Origin: Bacteroides zhangwenhongii
GTDB lineage: Bacteria; Bacteroidota; Bacteroidia; Bacteroidales; Bacteroidaceae
Assembly: GCF_009193325.2 (NCBI RefSeq)
Contig: NZ_CP059856.1
Span: 3,782,001 to 3,846,000 of the forward strand
Direction: 5' to 3'
Length of the DNA: 64,000 nucleotides
This document shows, piece after piece, positions 28,057 through 36,652 of the stretch; within the stretch, counting starts at the first letter, position 1, and the number at the start of each line of letters is the position of its first letter. The notes beneath the pieces were generated by a model. It did not search any database and was not told the DNA's origin. It was given only the letters and a program-made list of their open reading frames with translations. The position numbers were made by a program, and so were the translations under genes.

Positions 28057-28458
28057 ATGAAACAGATAATAGAAAAAATCAATAAAAGTTGGCACTCCAA
28101 TCCTCCATGTGATCAACAAATAATGTTGAGTGTGGGAAAGTTGTTTCCATTACCCGATGATTATAAGGAATTTATGTTATGGAGTAATGGTGGAGAAGGT
28201 AATATTGGTAGTCAATATTTATCATTATGGAAGATTGAAGATTTGATGCAACTGAACAAAGAATACCAAATACAAAAGTATTTGTCGAAAAAATCTTTGG
28301 TTATTGGCACTGATGGAGGCGATAATTGTATCGGTTTTTATTTTGGAGAACCTACTTTTATTTTTTTACAACCATTAGGAGATTTAGACTTATCTGAGAA
28401 TAGATTTTTATCCCAATCATTTACAGATATGTTCATTAATTGGTTGAGAATAAGATAA
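28057..28458 (+). CDS. cassette 7: SMI1/KNR4 (SUKH) immunity-type protein
   Basis: A 133-residue SUKH protein, the commonest immunity superfamily in bacterial toxin systems. It shows 'LPDDYKEFMLWSNGGEGNIG' (about 32-51) and 'SLVIGTDGGDNCIGFYFG', the usual G-G-E-G and I-G-(S/T)-x-G-x-x-x-(I/F) positions. The start at 28057 is preferred to the one at 28015, which lies inside site S6. Confidence 0.85.
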   Translation: MKQIIEKINKSWHSNPPCDQQIMLSVGKLFPLPDDYKEFMLWSNGGEGNIGSQYLSLWKIEDLMQLNKEYQIQKYLSKKSLVIGTDGGDNCIGFYFGEPTFIFLQPLGDLDLSENRFLSQSFTDMFINWLRIR

Positions 28459-28466
28459 AAAATGAC

Positions 28467-28520
28467 ACTAACAAGCGGCTCAACCTCCCCTGAAAGGTCG
28501 GTTAGCCACCCAACATTATC
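28467..28520 (+). repeat. cassette site S7
   Basis: Left box ACTAACA, inner stem GGCT-C-AACC with GGTT-AGCC (unpaired C), core CA|TTATC. Terminus TGACACTAA (28463-28471) complements the start TTAGTGTCA (28036-28044). Confidence 0.85.
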
Positions 28521-28539
28521 GACCTGAAAAGAACAAGAA

Positions 28540-29214
28540 ATGAAACCAAGAGATATATTTATTAAAGCCTGCAATGAGATAGCTATTCCTTTTATCGCAA
28601 TGGGATTTAAGCCGTCTAAAAATGGACAATGTTTGAAAAAGATTTCAAAAGACAAAAATTTGACTTTTGAAATATGGTTTCGTTCAAGTGTATATAATTC
28701 ATCTTGTAATGTGGCTATATATCCACTGATTACGATTACCTGTAAAAACTTGAAAAAGTGGGTGCAAGAAGAGAATCTCAATGTCAATGATGATGGCTTA
28801 GTATATCATAATCATATTGGATACCTATCGCCAATAAATCAATATCAATCTTGGGATCTTGCCGGACTAAGCTATGCTCCATCAATAAAAACAATAATTG
28901 ATTTACTTGAAAAATATGCTTGTCCGATATTTGATTTATTTGAGAATAGACAAATGGCTATTGACTTCATTACGCAACATGGCTGTTGTTTCAATCAATA
29001 CACGAAAGACTCTCTCCTTGCCCTGCCATATATGTTGAGATATGGTGAAAAGGAACAAGCCGAGAACTACTTCAATCATTACATACATTCAAGTAAATGT
29101 CGAAATAGATTTGTAAAAGCCTATTCTCAATTAGAAAAGAATGATGTAATTGATTGTGGATTAGATAATCGTTTCGTAATACTTGCATATAGTCAAAAAC
29201 TAAAAATAAAATAG
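28540..29214 (+). CDS. cassette 8: unidentified protein, DUF4304-like N-terminus
   Basis: A 224-residue cytosolic protein. The first 80 residues ('IAIPFIAMGFKPSKNGQCLKKISKDKNLTFEIWFRSS') look like DUF4304-type immunity domains, with a Gly-Phe-Lys turn and a beta-strand ladder. The remainder is helical. Exact second copy in cassette 24. The family link is tentative. Confidence 0.7.
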   Translation: MKPRDIFIKACNEIAIPFIAMGFKPSKNGQCLKKISKDKNLTFEIWFRSSVYNSSCNVAIYPLITITCKNLKKWVQEENLNVNDDGLVYHNHIGYLSPINQYQSWDLAGLSYAPSIKTIIDLLEKYACPIFDLFENRQMAIDFITQHGCCFNQYTKDSLLALPYMLRYGEKEQAENYFNHYIHSSKCRNRFVKAYSQLEKNDVIDCGLDNRFVILAYSQKLKIK

Positions 29215-29217
29215 GTC

Positions 29218-29267
29218 GATAACAAACAGATGAAACTTTTAAGGTGGTTTATCCGCCGAACATTAGT
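29218..29267 (+). repeat. cassette site S8
   Basis: Left box GATAACA, inner stem CAGAT-G-AAAC with GTTT-ATCCG (unpaired G, one mismatch), core CA|TTAGT. Terminus AGGTCGATAA (29213-29222) complements the start TTATCGACCT (28516-28525). Confidence 0.85.
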
Positions 29268-29291
29268 CGCTTGAAAAATAAAAAAAAGAAA

Positions 29292-30188
29292 ATGAGTAAG
29301 ATAATGATATGGGTCGGTCAATTCGATTCCGAAGCTGACTTTGAGAAATATATGGATCAATCGGCTTTCCGTCAATGGTGGAAAGATTATGATGAAGACA
29401 ATAAGGAACTTCGTTGCCAGTTCTGTAAGGAGCTTGGTGTAATGAGCTATGATGAGGATTTTCTTATTATGAAATTCACATCTGACGGCTTGGCAGGATT
29501 ACTTAACCTTATTCCTGCTGATACCCAAAAGATAAGTCTGTCGATAGCTGATAAAAATATTACAATGGCAAATGCTGTTATCTGCTATAATTGTCGTGAG
29601 GGTATATCTCCTAAGAAGGCAGAGAATACCACAACCATGACTTATCTTGGTACGTTTGAGTTTGAACTGTCGCCTGAAGGAATGCAAGGGTCTAATGCTG
29701 GATTAGAATATATGATTTGGATTGGCACAACCGATAAAAGTAGGGAAGAATTTATGGAGTATTTCAATCAAGATGAATACATGAAAGAAATACGAGATTA
29801 CGAAGAAGGTCGTACAAAGAAACGCCCAAATCCCGACCATCGCTGTCAGTTCTGCAAGGACATAGGAATTAAGTTCTATTACCCAGAATTTTTGAAAGTG
29901 GAAATTTTGGATCATCTTGAGAATCCATTTGAAATGGTAAAAAGGATGATAAACAATCAATTTGTGCCTGATTGGGTAATTGAACTCTACGTCAAGGAAG
30001 AACATGTATCAGCATCGAATTGTATAGTCTGCTATATTCCTAATGGATTTAAAGATAAAAAGAAAAATCAGAACATCTATATAAAGAAAAAAAGTTACGA
30101 TGATTCTGATGTTCCCAAAAAACATATTGAGGAATTAGTAGATTACAACGGCATTAAATATCTTGAATGGTTTAAAGCCGAAGGATAA
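29292..30188 (+). CDS. cassette 9: Imm22-like protein with two tandem domains
   Basis: A 298-residue protein with an internal duplication. Both halves start with a 'M-I-W-(V/I)-G' strand (first at the N-terminus, second near residue 140 as YMIWIGTTDKSREEF) and both carry 'RCQFCK(E/D)(L/I)G' followed by 'Y..(D/E)FL.(M/V).' strands. The pattern fits immunity protein 22. Two domains may recognise two toxins or give tighter binding. The ATG at 29292 is used; an earlier GTG lies within site S8. Confidence 0.72.
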   Translation: MSKIMIWVGQFDSEADFEKYMDQSAFRQWWKDYDEDNKELRCQFCKELGVMSYDEDFLIMKFTSDGLAGLLNLIPADTQKISLSIADKNITMANAVICYNCREGISPKKAENTTTMTYLGTFEFELSPEGMQGSNAGLEYMIWIGTTDKSREEFMEYFNQDEYMKEIRDYEEGRTKKRPNPDHRCQFCKDIGIKFYYPEFLKVEILDHLENPFEMVKRMINNQFVPDWVIELYVKEEHVSASNCIVCYIPNGFKDKKKNQNIYIKKKSYDDSDVPKKHIEELVDYNGIKYLEWFKAEG

Positions 30189-30294
30189 TTATAATGGTAT
30201 AGATTAGGTCGTCTATCTGCCATAACCTTTTATGGTAAAGATGATAAAAATATGAGCAGCTAATAGTTGAGTTGAAAAAAGAACAAATTGTGCG
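30189..30294 (+). other. gene-free tail of cassette 9
   Basis: About 106 AT-rich bases with no frame of note; the segment around 30205-30230 faintly resembles a degenerate site. The matching cassette termini (see S9) show that it belongs to cassette 9. Confidence 0.4.
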
Positions 30295-30350
30295 ACTAAC
30301 AAGCGGCTTAACCTCCCCTGAAAAAGGTCGGTTAGCCACCAAACATTACC
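30295..30350 (+). repeat. cassette site S9
   Basis: Left box ACTAACA, inner stem GGCT-T-AACC with GGTT-AGCC (unpaired T), core CA|TTACC. Terminus GCGACTAA (30292-30299) complements the start TTAGTCGC (29263-29270). Confidence 0.85.
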
Positions 30351-30374
30351 GATAATAATAAAAACAAAGAAAAT

Positions 30375-30926
30375 ATGAACGAACGATATGCCAAATGTAT
30401 TCCATTCGATAAGAATGTAAAAGGCAGGATTGGTGGCAATCCTCCTAAATGTATAGAAGGACAAATCCCTTGCGATTATAAATTCTATGCAACACTGGTA
30501 CATCCTGAAAAGGAGAACATCATGCTTTCTATCATCATTCACCAAGATTATGACACTCTTATTGACAACAACATATATCCCTCAATAGCAGTCAAAGTAA
30601 TAGAACATGAATTTTCCGAAATTGGCAATTGTGCAGAAAAGCGAAACGCCAGCTTAGACATGTGTTCTATCAGTGAATATTCAGAAGATAAGGATAGTGA
30701 AAATATACTTGTAAAAATAGGTGGTGAACCTTCCCTTATCCAAGATGAAGAAAGCTATTATAAAGAATTAGAGAAACATGGTTTTTCTTTTTTCTTATCA
30801 ATAGACGAGGACGGATATAGTGAAGATGTTACTATTGGCAGTTATCCTTTCGGATATGGAGCTTTGTATTTGTATAAGCGCTGTACAACCAATGAAATAA
30901 TCGCAGGATTTTGGCAATGTTCGTAA
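30375..30926 (+). CDS. cassette 10: unidentified protein with GGEPSLIQ motif
   Basis: A 183-residue cytosolic protein. Near residue 116 it has 'VKIGGEPSLIQDEESYYKELEKHGFSFFLSIDEDGY', a Gly-Gly-x-Pro-x-x-Ile-Gln turn that recalls YwqG/DUF1963-like proteins; an aromatic-rich end follows ('YPFGYGALYLYKR'). I cannot assign the family with confidence. Confidence 0.65.
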   Translation: MNERYAKCIPFDKNVKGRIGGNPPKCIEGQIPCDYKFYATLVHPEKENIMLSIIIHQDYDTLIDNNIYPSIAVKVIEHEFSEIGNCAEKRNASLDMCSISEYSEDKDSENILVKIGGEPSLIQDEESYYKELEKHGFSFFLSIDEDGYSEDVTIGSYPFGYGALYLYKRCTTNEIIAGFWQCS

Positions 30927-30936
30927 AAAATATATC

Positions 30937-30986
30937 GGTAACATGCACCTGTTCCGCCTAACGGCGGCAAGCTGCAAACCATTAGC
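30937..30986 (+). repeat. cassette site S10
   Basis: Left box GGTAACA, inner hairpin CCGCC-taac-GGCGG like S3, core CA|TTAGC. Terminus TATCGGTAA (30933-30941) complements the start TTACCGATA (30346-30354). Confidence 0.85.
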
Positions 30987-31001
30987 ATCAAATAAAAAAG
31001 A

Positions 31002-31523
31002 ATGAAAACAATAAAAGAATTGCTTGATGAAGTCATTGATTTAGAAGGTAAGGTTCAAATAAGCCAAGCTATCGACTTTCATAAGGGAGTGCCTACCCTT
31101 GAAAAAGGAGTTTATAGAAATGTCTCTCCTATGTTGAAAATCAGGTATGGGGCATTTGGTAAATGGATTAATGCGACACATGGAGATTGGCTTGATACAA
31201 AAGAAATGGAAAGTCCATGGAATGAAGATGAAAAGGATGAACGGTTGATAGGAATTGTTCGCGACATAAAAGCTTCAAAGGATTATTGGGAAGACCATGC
31301 TACTGGACTATTTGCGCCAAACAGAATTTCCATTTTTGCAGCAAGCGATAATGGCTATGAAATGATTTGCCTAATATGGTTTGACGGTACAGAAGAACCG
31401 GAATTATGGGTATATGATTGCAACGGTGAAAGTCGATATAAAGATTTAGCTGCTTATTTGCAAGCATATATTGATGATGATGTATCAGCTTCTGAAGTAA
31501 AGTGGAAATTAGCTGATATGTGA
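31002..31523 (+). CDS. cassette 11: SUKH-like protein, tentative
   Basis: A 173-residue cytosolic protein. The C-terminal half 'RISIFAASDNGYEMICLIWFDGTEEPELWVYDCNGESRYKDLAAYLQAYI' has the strand order and acidic helix of SMI1/KNR4-like immunity proteins; the N-terminal half does not match the usual SUKH signature. An immunity role is inferred from the array. Confidence 0.65.
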   Translation: MKTIKELLDEVIDLEGKVQISQAIDFHKGVPTLEKGVYRNVSPMLKIRYGAFGKWINATHGDWLDTKEMESPWNEDEKDERLIGIVRDIKASKDYWEDHATGLFAPNRISIFAASDNGYEMICLIWFDGTEEPELWVYDCNGESRYKDLAAYLQAYIDDDVSASEVKWKLADM

Positions 31524-31542
31524 TTCTTTTATTAGAAGTGAT

Positions 31543-31594
31543 GCTAACATACACCTTAATCGCCCAAAATGGCGATTAGCTGCCGAACATTATC
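31543..31594 (+). repeat. cassette site S11
   Basis: Left box GCTAACA, inner stem AATCGCC with GGCGATT, an unpaired T, then CACCT with AGCTG (one mismatch), core CA|TTATC. Terminus TGATGCTAA (31539-31547) complements the start TTAGCATCA (30982-30990). Confidence 0.85.
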
Positions 31595-31609
31595 GACCTA
31601 AAAAGCAAA

Positions 31610-32089
31610 ATGATTATTAAAATAAAGGACATAAATAATAATATAACTTTTGAGTTATTGATTGAATCTAATATTTTAATCAATGACTTGCATAAGTGTA
31701 TAAGAAAAGTCCATAATCAATATTTAGGCAATAATGGTATTGATGTCATTAGAATAAATGGTTCACTACATATCTTGTTATACTTCGTATCACTTGATAA
31801 ATATGTAGAAATGAATTATGGGAATAAGCCATTGAATTTTATTATTGATGAATACAATCATAATCAGTGGCGAAAAGAAACGTTTAATTTTCTTTCTTTT
31901 GAACATTTCAATTCAACTGAAGATTATGCAAAGGAACTCTATACCGGTTATGATTGCAGTTTTGTTGAAATGGGTAAAGATGGATGGTATGAAATATATG
32001 AATTATGCAATGTACCTAACGAAAAAGCAAGAGAATGGAAAATTGAATATTTAGAAAAGAAGGTCAATAACAAACAGCAAACCGACTGA
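31610..32089 (+). CDS. cassette 12: unidentified protein ending inside site S12
   Basis: A 159-residue cytosolic protein of no recognised family, with an N-terminal beta-strand region and an acidic, aromatic C-terminal half ('DGWYEIYELCNVPNEKAREWK'). The last codons (NNKQQTD and stop) are encoded by the left part of site S12, so gain or loss of the downstream site would change its C-terminus. Confidence 0.65.
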   Translation: MIIKIKDINNNITFELLIESNILINDLHKCIRKVHNQYLGNNGIDVIRINGSLHILLYFVSLDKYVEMNYGNKPLNFIIDEYNHNQWRKETFNFLSFEHFNSTEDYAKELYTGYDCSFVEMGKDGWYEIYELCNVPNEKAREWKIEYLEKKVNNKQQTD

Positions 32090-32116
32090 ATAAGTGGAAC
32101 GCTGCCGAACATTATC
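32066..32116 (+). repeat. cassette site S12
   Basis: Left box AATAACA, inner pairs CAGC with GCTG and CC with GG, core CA|TTATC. Terminus GGTCAATAA (32062-32070) complements the start TTATCGACC (31590-31598) with one mismatch, the only imperfect pair among the distinct intact cassettes. Confidence 0.8.
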
Positions 32117-32152
32117 GGCTCAATAAAATGTTCAATTTTTAATTAGAAGAAA

Positions 32153-32524
32153 ATGAATACTAAAACAAATGATTTAAAAGAAGTTATCAAAAGTTGGATC
32201 ATCAATATTGATAAAACAGAAGAATTGCCTTCTGATATTGTGGCTTTGAGCTTTAATCTTTATGAACCTTATGGTTTAGAAATGGTTGGTTCTATTTGGT
32301 TTGATGAAAAGGATGAAGATTGGGCATGTGATGAAAGTTTTGAACCAGCTCAAAGAAGTTGTCCTAATTTTGAAATTTCAGACAAACTAAAATGGGAAGA
32401 AGTGTTAGAAATAGTTGTAGCTATTCTTAAAGACTTACTCAATGAACTTGCTGACTTAAATATTTTTAGAGTAGAACATATCGCAGTTGGATTTGTAGAT
32501 GGTGATTTGATTATCATTAAATAA
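32153..32524 (+). CDS. cassette 13: unidentified small acidic protein
   Basis: A 123-residue, strongly acidic cytosolic protein. A central strand pair with 'GLEMVGSIWFDEKDEDWACDESF' and a helix rich in Leu and Val follow the order of known small immunity proteins; high acidity is usual for inhibitors of nucleases. No family recognised. Confidence 0.65.
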   Translation: MNTKTNDLKEVIKSWIINIDKTEELPSDIVALSFNLYEPYGLEMVGSIWFDEKDEDWACDESFEPAQRSCPNFEISDKLKWEEVLEIVVAILKDLLNELADLNIFRVEHIAVGFVDGDLIIIK

Positions 32525-32534
32525 TCAATATGCC

Positions 32535-32585
32535 GATAACACGCACCGCAATTGCCTAAACGGTGATTAGCTGCCGAACATTAGC
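32535..32585 (+). repeat. cassette site S13
   Basis: Left box GATAACA, inner arms CACCG-C-AATTGCC with GGTGATT-AGCTG, core CA|TTAGC. Terminus GCCGATAA (32532-32539) complements the start TTATCGGC (32112-32119). Confidence 0.85.
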
Positions 32586-32600
32586 AACCGAGAAGTAAAT

Positions 32601-33005
32601 ATGAAAAAGGATCTTATAGAACGATTGAGAAGATTTCTAACGGCACATGATATGATTGGGACACCTGCATCTGATGAGCAGGTATTATGTGCGGAACAAG
32701 AATTAGGAGTAAAATTTAGTTCTGACTATATAGACTTTATCAAGAATTTCGGAGCTGCATACGCAGGAATGATGATTAATGCTTTAGACGGCAATGAAAA
32801 TGTGGTCGATGAAACTAAATCATTCAGAGAAGTTCATCCCGATGTTACAGATACTTATGTGATTTCAGATGATGGTTCTGGCAATCCCATAATGATTAAT
32901 TCTAAGGGAGAGGTCGAAATATATTATCATGATAGTGATGCAGAAATAGAAATCATCGCTTCGTCATTAGAACAATATATAGAAGATAATTTTCCTGAAT
33001 GGTAA
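32601..33005 (+). CDS. cassette 14: SMI1/KNR4 (SUKH-1) immunity protein
   Basis: A 134-residue classical SUKH-1 protein: 'GTPASDEQVLCAEQELGVKFSSDYIDFIKNFGAAYAG' (about 20-56) and the end 'DGSGNPIMINSKGEVEIYYHD...ASSLEQYIEDNF'. This is the standard pattern of SMI1/KNR4-type immunity proteins. Cytosolic. Confidence 0.9.
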   Translation: MKKDLIERLRRFLTAHDMIGTPASDEQVLCAEQELGVKFSSDYIDFIKNFGAAYAGMMINALDGNENVVDETKSFREVHPDVTDTYVISDDGSGNPIMINSKGEVEIYYHDSDAEIEIIASSLEQYIEDNFPEW

Positions 33006-33013
33006 AAGCGGTT

Positions 33014-33063
33014 GCTAACAAACAGATGAAACATTGAAGGCAGTTTATCTGCCGGGCATTAGT
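33014..33063 (+). repeat. cassette site S14
   Basis: Left box GCTAACA, inner stem CAGAT-G-AAAC with GTTT-ATCTG (perfect apart from the unpaired G), core CA|TTAGT. Terminus CGGTTGCTAA (33009-33018) complements the start TTAGCAACCG (32581-32590). Confidence 0.85.
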
Positions 33064-33087
33064 CGCTTGAAAAAATAAAAAGAAAAT

Positions 33088-33672
33088 ATGGAAGTGTTTA
33101 CGGAAATAATGAAATACATTCAGACTTTTGGAAAGTATGGATGTAAGGAATACGAAAACGGAACAAAATTATATGGTCATGCGCCTTTTATCGCTCCCAA
33201 AGCATATAATTTTCGTGTTTTTTCGCCATTGAGTGAACAAGAAATCGTAAAGTTAGAACAAGATATGCATCGGGAAATCCCTATTGCATATCGTTCGTTT
33301 CTAATAAAAAATGCTAATGGTTTGAATCTTTTTAATACTACTCTATGTTTTGATGGGTTGAGAAAATCGTATTGCAGGAGTTTGGAAGCTACCCCTGAAC
33401 CATTTTCTTTATCCGAACTTAACAAATTCGAAAGACCTAAAAATGCAAAAGAGTCCTACTTTTTCATTGGGGGATATGATAATGACTTATCCAAGCTCTA
33501 TATAAATTCAGAAGATGGCACAGTTCATTTTTGCAAACGCTGGGATGCTACCTCGTTATTAAAATGGAACTCTTTTGAAGAAATGATTTTATCTGAAACA
33601 AGAAGGCTTCTAAGTCTTCATAATGATAGGGGTGAAATTCTTGTACCACATGAGAAAACACTTCCAATATGA
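33088..33672 (+). CDS. cassette 15: SMI1/KNR4 (SUKH) family protein
   Basis: A 194-residue SUKH protein with 'SPLSEQEIVKLEQDMHREIPIAYRSFLIKNANGLNLFNTTLCFDGL' (about 46-91) and 'FFIGGYDNDLSKLYINSEDGTVHFCKR', the family's start helix, N-G turn and final strands. Longer than the minimal domain because of an N-terminal helix. Confidence 0.85.
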   Translation: MEVFTEIMKYIQTFGKYGCKEYENGTKLYGHAPFIAPKAYNFRVFSPLSEQEIVKLEQDMHREIPIAYRSFLIKNANGLNLFNTTLCFDGLRKSYCRSLEATPEPFSLSELNKFERPKNAKESYFFIGGYDNDLSKLYINSEDGTVHFCKRWDATSLLKWNSFEEMILSETRRLLSLHNDRGEILVPHEKTLPI

Positions 33673-33683
33673 GAGATAAGGCG

Positions 33684-33735
33684 ACTAACAAGCGGATAAA
33701 TCTCTCCGAAAATTGATTATCCACCGGACATTATC
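33684..33735 (+). repeat. cassette site S15
   Basis: Left box ACTAACA, inner stem GCGGAT-A-AATC with GATT-ATCCAC (unpaired A), core CA|TTATC. Terminus GCGACTAA (33681-33688) complements the start TTAGTCGC (33059-33066). Confidence 0.85.
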
Positions 33736-33783
33736 GACCATAAAAAAGATTAACTAACTGATAAATAATTAAATGACTGAAAG

Positions 33784-34659
33784 ATGATGGATTTAAGAAA
33801 TATCATATTGGAGAAGAAAGACCATTTGCCAAAACAAACCGGGAAGTTGGTTAATCGACTATATAACAAAATTAAACTTGATAGTTATTATCCTGACAAT
33901 AAGAATGTAATAAAACTTAAAGAGTTCTCAACCGTAGAAATAAATAATTTTCTATTAGAATGTTTGGCGGAGTATGATAAAACAGAAAGACTATTTTGTG
34001 AACATCATGATATTGTTGGCTTACGAGGTGTATGGGCGGTTTTAGCCTTCTCCAAAGAAGAGAATGTCTTAAAGTATTTCGACGAACTTATAGACAAATA
34101 TATTCACGGTAAACCGTTTTACTTACATTTTTTATTTGAATTATTTGGCTATTCGGAAATTCAGCACCCTTTATTCGATAAGATACGAAAGTATTATGAT
34201 AAAATTTCCGATGATTTACCAGCATATATATTATTGAAAAATCTCAATATAGTGCCTTCGGATAAATATAATTGGTCTGTATCTCTTATAATTACAACAG
34301 ATGGAGAATGGCTCACATCCAGTCAACTTACCGATGAAGAAAAAGAGCAAAGATTTTCATTTGAAATGCGGCTGAGTAACCCGCGAACAATGGGAGATAC
34401 CTATGAAATAATAATCGAAAATGAACTATCCTCTCGAAAAAAACAAATTATTTTTTCAGATAGTAATATTCGGGCAATTAGCGTTGATAAGACAGTATTT
34501 AGCACTCCTAATATATTAGATCTGAATAATTTTGTTAGTGAGGTAGAGAATTATTTTGGTATTCAATTTAATTTTGAAAAAATAGCCTACTTATCAGTAA
34601 GCAAAGGCATAAACAGAAAACAAATAGAAAAGTGGGTGAAGAATAAATTTGTGATATAA
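33784..34659 (+). CDS. cassette 16: unidentified two-part protein
   Basis: A 291-residue cytosolic protein. Residues 1-150 are helical, like HEAT-type or helical-bundle proteins ('VWAVLAFSKEENVLKYFDELIDKYIHGKPFYLHFLFELFGY'); residues about 155-290 are beta-rich ('NWSVSLIITTDGEWLTSSQLTDEE') and end in 'RKQIEKWVKNKFVI'. Not recognised; among the largest cassette genes. Confidence 0.65.
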   Translation: MMDLRNIILEKKDHLPKQTGKLVNRLYNKIKLDSYYPDNKNVIKLKEFSTVEINNFLLECLAEYDKTERLFCEHHDIVGLRGVWAVLAFSKEENVLKYFDELIDKYIHGKPFYLHFLFELFGYSEIQHPLFDKIRKYYDKISDDLPAYILLKNLNIVPSDKYNWSVSLIITTDGEWLTSSQLTDEEKEQRFSFEMRLSNPRTMGDTYEIIIENELSSRKKQIIFSDSNIRAISVDKTVFSTPNILDLNNFVSEVENYFGIQFNFEKIAYLSVSKGINRKQIEKWVKNKFVI

Positions 34660-34666
34660 TATGGTC

Positions 34667-34717
34667 GATAACAAGAGGCTTAACATCTTAAAGGTAAGTT
34701 AGCCACCAAACATTATC
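34667..34717 (+). repeat. cassette site S16
   Basis: Left box GATAACA, inner stem GGCT-T-AAC with GTT-AGCC (unpaired T), core CA|TTATC. Terminus ATGGTCGATAA (34661-34671) complements the start TTATCGACCAT (33731-33741), 11 bases. Confidence 0.85.
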
Positions 34718-34738
34718 TTTTTGAATAAATAATAAGCG

Positions 34739-35302
34739 ATGAACGAAGAACTAACAAATATTGTATTGAGCCTATCTTCTCTCGGGAATAAACGTATCGA
34801 GAGTTTGAGCAAGAAGGTTCTGAAAAAGATGAACTTCAAGTCTTCAAAAGATTTGGAAAATCTGAAAGACCTGTGTTTTTGGCTGTATATTTATGGTTAT
34901 ACTAATCAGTTTACTCAACTGTATTCAATACTTCTTTCTGTATCGTTTACTGGCAACTGGAATACATGGACACAAGTCGAACTGGTGTTGGCTTTAGTCT
35001 ATTATGCTTCAAGAAAAAGTAAAGATGTTCTGCATGAATCTAAGGCATTGGCGGGAATCATGCAGGCAGAGACGGATGTTGAAAATATAAAGAGTCGATG
35101 CAACGGTTCGCTATTAGAAGGACGAGAGCAAAATGTTCAAGAAAGTATCCAACTTGGGAATAAAACAGATATAAGAGAGGCTCTTTACGCTGAAATGAGA
35201 GAGTTAGTATTGATATATGCTCTCGGTGGAAGTGAAAAATATCCCCTTGAGAAGATTGAGGCAAGAGTAGAGGAAATAAAAGAGAACTTAAAAGGAATGT
35301 AG
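34739..35302 (+). CDS. cassette 17: helical protein, DUF6707-like (tentative)
   Basis: A 187-residue, almost fully helical cytosolic protein. The N-terminus 'LTNIVLSLSSLGNKRIESLSKKVLKKMN' is followed by 'LCFWLYIYGYTNQFTQLYSILLSVSFTGNWNTWTQVELVLALVYYASR', a pattern I associate with DUF6707-type proteins. Immunity role inferred only from the array. Confidence 0.65.
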   Translation: MNEELTNIVLSLSSLGNKRIESLSKKVLKKMNFKSSKDLENLKDLCFWLYIYGYTNQFTQLYSILLSVSFTGNWNTWTQVELVLALVYYASRKSKDVLHESKALAGIMQAETDVENIKSRCNGSLLEGREQNVQESIQLGNKTDIREALYAEMRELVLIYALGGSEKYPLEKIEARVEEIKENLKGM

Positions 35303-35309
35303 CAAAAAA

Positions 35310-35361
35310 GATAACAAGCGGATCAATCTCCTTTAATGGCGATTATCCACCGGGCATTATT
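35310..35361 (+). repeat. cassette site S17
   Basis: Left box GATAACA, inner stem GGAT-C-AATC with GATT-ATCC (unpaired C), core CA|TTATT. Terminus AAAAAGATAA (35305-35314) complements the start TTATCTTTTT (34713-34722). Confidence 0.85.
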
Positions 35362-35372
35362 CGCAAAAACAA

Positions 35373-35996
35373 ATGGAAGAAAAAAACTATATATCAAACT
35401 TTGATTGCTCGCTTTGGCAAATTGATGATTGGGGACTATATACAGCCAAATCTCCTATCTATATCAATTCTTTGGGCAGCGATTTTAATGTGTGGTTTGA
35501 TGTGGACGGCGAGAGTTTTCCTACCGACAAACAGCTTGTTGCATGGGCGGGATTTTGCAATATTAATTCAAATGAAATAAAAGAAATGATGATTGACGGT
35601 CTTACAAAGTTAGTAGATAAAATGGATGTCTTGCCAAATGATGTAGAGCCGGAATTTGGTCCGATATATAGACCTATGGCGATTTCGAGAAATGCCAAAC
35701 GCTCTATTGAAGCTGTAAGACATAGTAGAAAGACATTAGGTAAAGTGGCAAAATCCACCTTAAAATGCAATTCGGTTGTTGTACCGTTACAAGATAAAGC
35801 TCCAGTTAGATTTATTGTAATGAACTTTGAAATTGGTCGTCGCCCTTATGAAATGGAAGCTGTTTTTTGTAATGAAAAGATGCTTATGGTCGGTGAAAAC
35901 TCTGGCATTTGGACTCGCCTTGAATGGATAAATGAGTTTAATGTTCCAATGTTTAATATTGGAACGGCATTACATCCATATTGGCGACCCGAATAA
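35373..35996 (+). CDS. cassette 18: second copy of the cassette-3 protein
   Basis: A 207-residue product identical to that at 24707-25330. Here the in-frame upstream extension seen before the first copy is missing, which confirms the ATG as start. Confidence 0.8.
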   Translation: MEEKNYISNFDCSLWQIDDWGLYTAKSPIYINSLGSDFNVWFDVDGESFPTDKQLVAWAGFCNINSNEIKEMMIDGLTKLVDKMDVLPNDVEPEFGPIYRPMAISRNAKRSIEAVRHSRKTLGKVAKSTLKCNSVVVPLQDKAPVRFIVMNFEIGRRPYEMEAVFCNEKMLMVGENSGIWTRLEWINEFNVPMFNIGTALHPYWRPE

Positions 35997-36002
35997 TATG
36001 CG

Positions 36003-36052
36003 AATAACATGCACCTGTTCCGCCTAACGGCGGCAAGCTGCAAACCATTATC
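36003..36052 (+). repeat. cassette site S18
   Basis: Copy of S3. Terminus 35999-36007 complements the cassette start at 35357-35365. Confidence 0.85.
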
Positions 36053-36063
36053 GTCAAAAGAAT

Positions 36064-36651
36064 ATGGAGAAAGGCATTAGAAAAATTGAGCAGAATGGTG
36101 TTCACGTTGCATATCTTACTTGTCCTCAAATCAAATTGAATAAGTATAAAGATGCAACTATGTTATCGTTGTGGCATATCAAAGGCGACTCAATGGATTT
36201 TATTTTGGATATGCCCGAATTGCAAGATATTAGGATGTATGCGTGTAAATTCAATGACTATACAGCATTAAGCAAATTGACACATCTAAGGAAATTATGT
36301 ATTAATGGTATTGCCACAAAGGAAGAGCAAACTTTTGATTATATAGCCAATCTTTCTTCTTTAGAAGAACTAATCATTGGTTACATACAACCGTTTATCA
36401 AATTCCCCAATTTATCGAACTTACATAGTTTATATAAATTATTTATTTTTGAATGTAAAAATTTAGTTGATATAAAAAGCATAGCCAATATTCCCAATTT
36501 GCGTGTATTTGATTGGTGTTGTTCTCAATTAAAGCCTACTGAATTGGAATTTGTAATGCAAAAAGACAGTATTCAAAAAGTTGCTGCTCAATTTGGAGGA
36601 AAGAGGTTAAATGAAGAATTTAAATCATTATTAATGAAGTACAATTTATGA
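36064..36651 (+). CDS. cassette 19: second copy of the LRR protein
   Basis: A 195-residue product identical to that of cassette 4 (25398-25985). The pair of cassettes moved or was copied as one block. Confidence 0.8.
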   Translation: MEKGIRKIEQNGVHVAYLTCPQIKLNKYKDATMLSLWHIKGDSMDFILDMPELQDIRMYACKFNDYTALSKLTHLRKLCINGIATKEEQTFDYIANLSSLEELIIGYIQPFIKFPNLSNLHSLYKLFIFECKNLVDIKSIANIPNLRVFDWCCSQLKPTELEFVMQKDSIQKVAAQFGGKRLNEEFKSLLMKYNL

Positions 36652-36652
36652 C

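Noticed and set aside
30189..30294. A lost cassette between cassettes 9 and 10
   Set aside because: The start at 29263 and the end at 30292-30299 match each other, so the stretch is the tail of one cassette.
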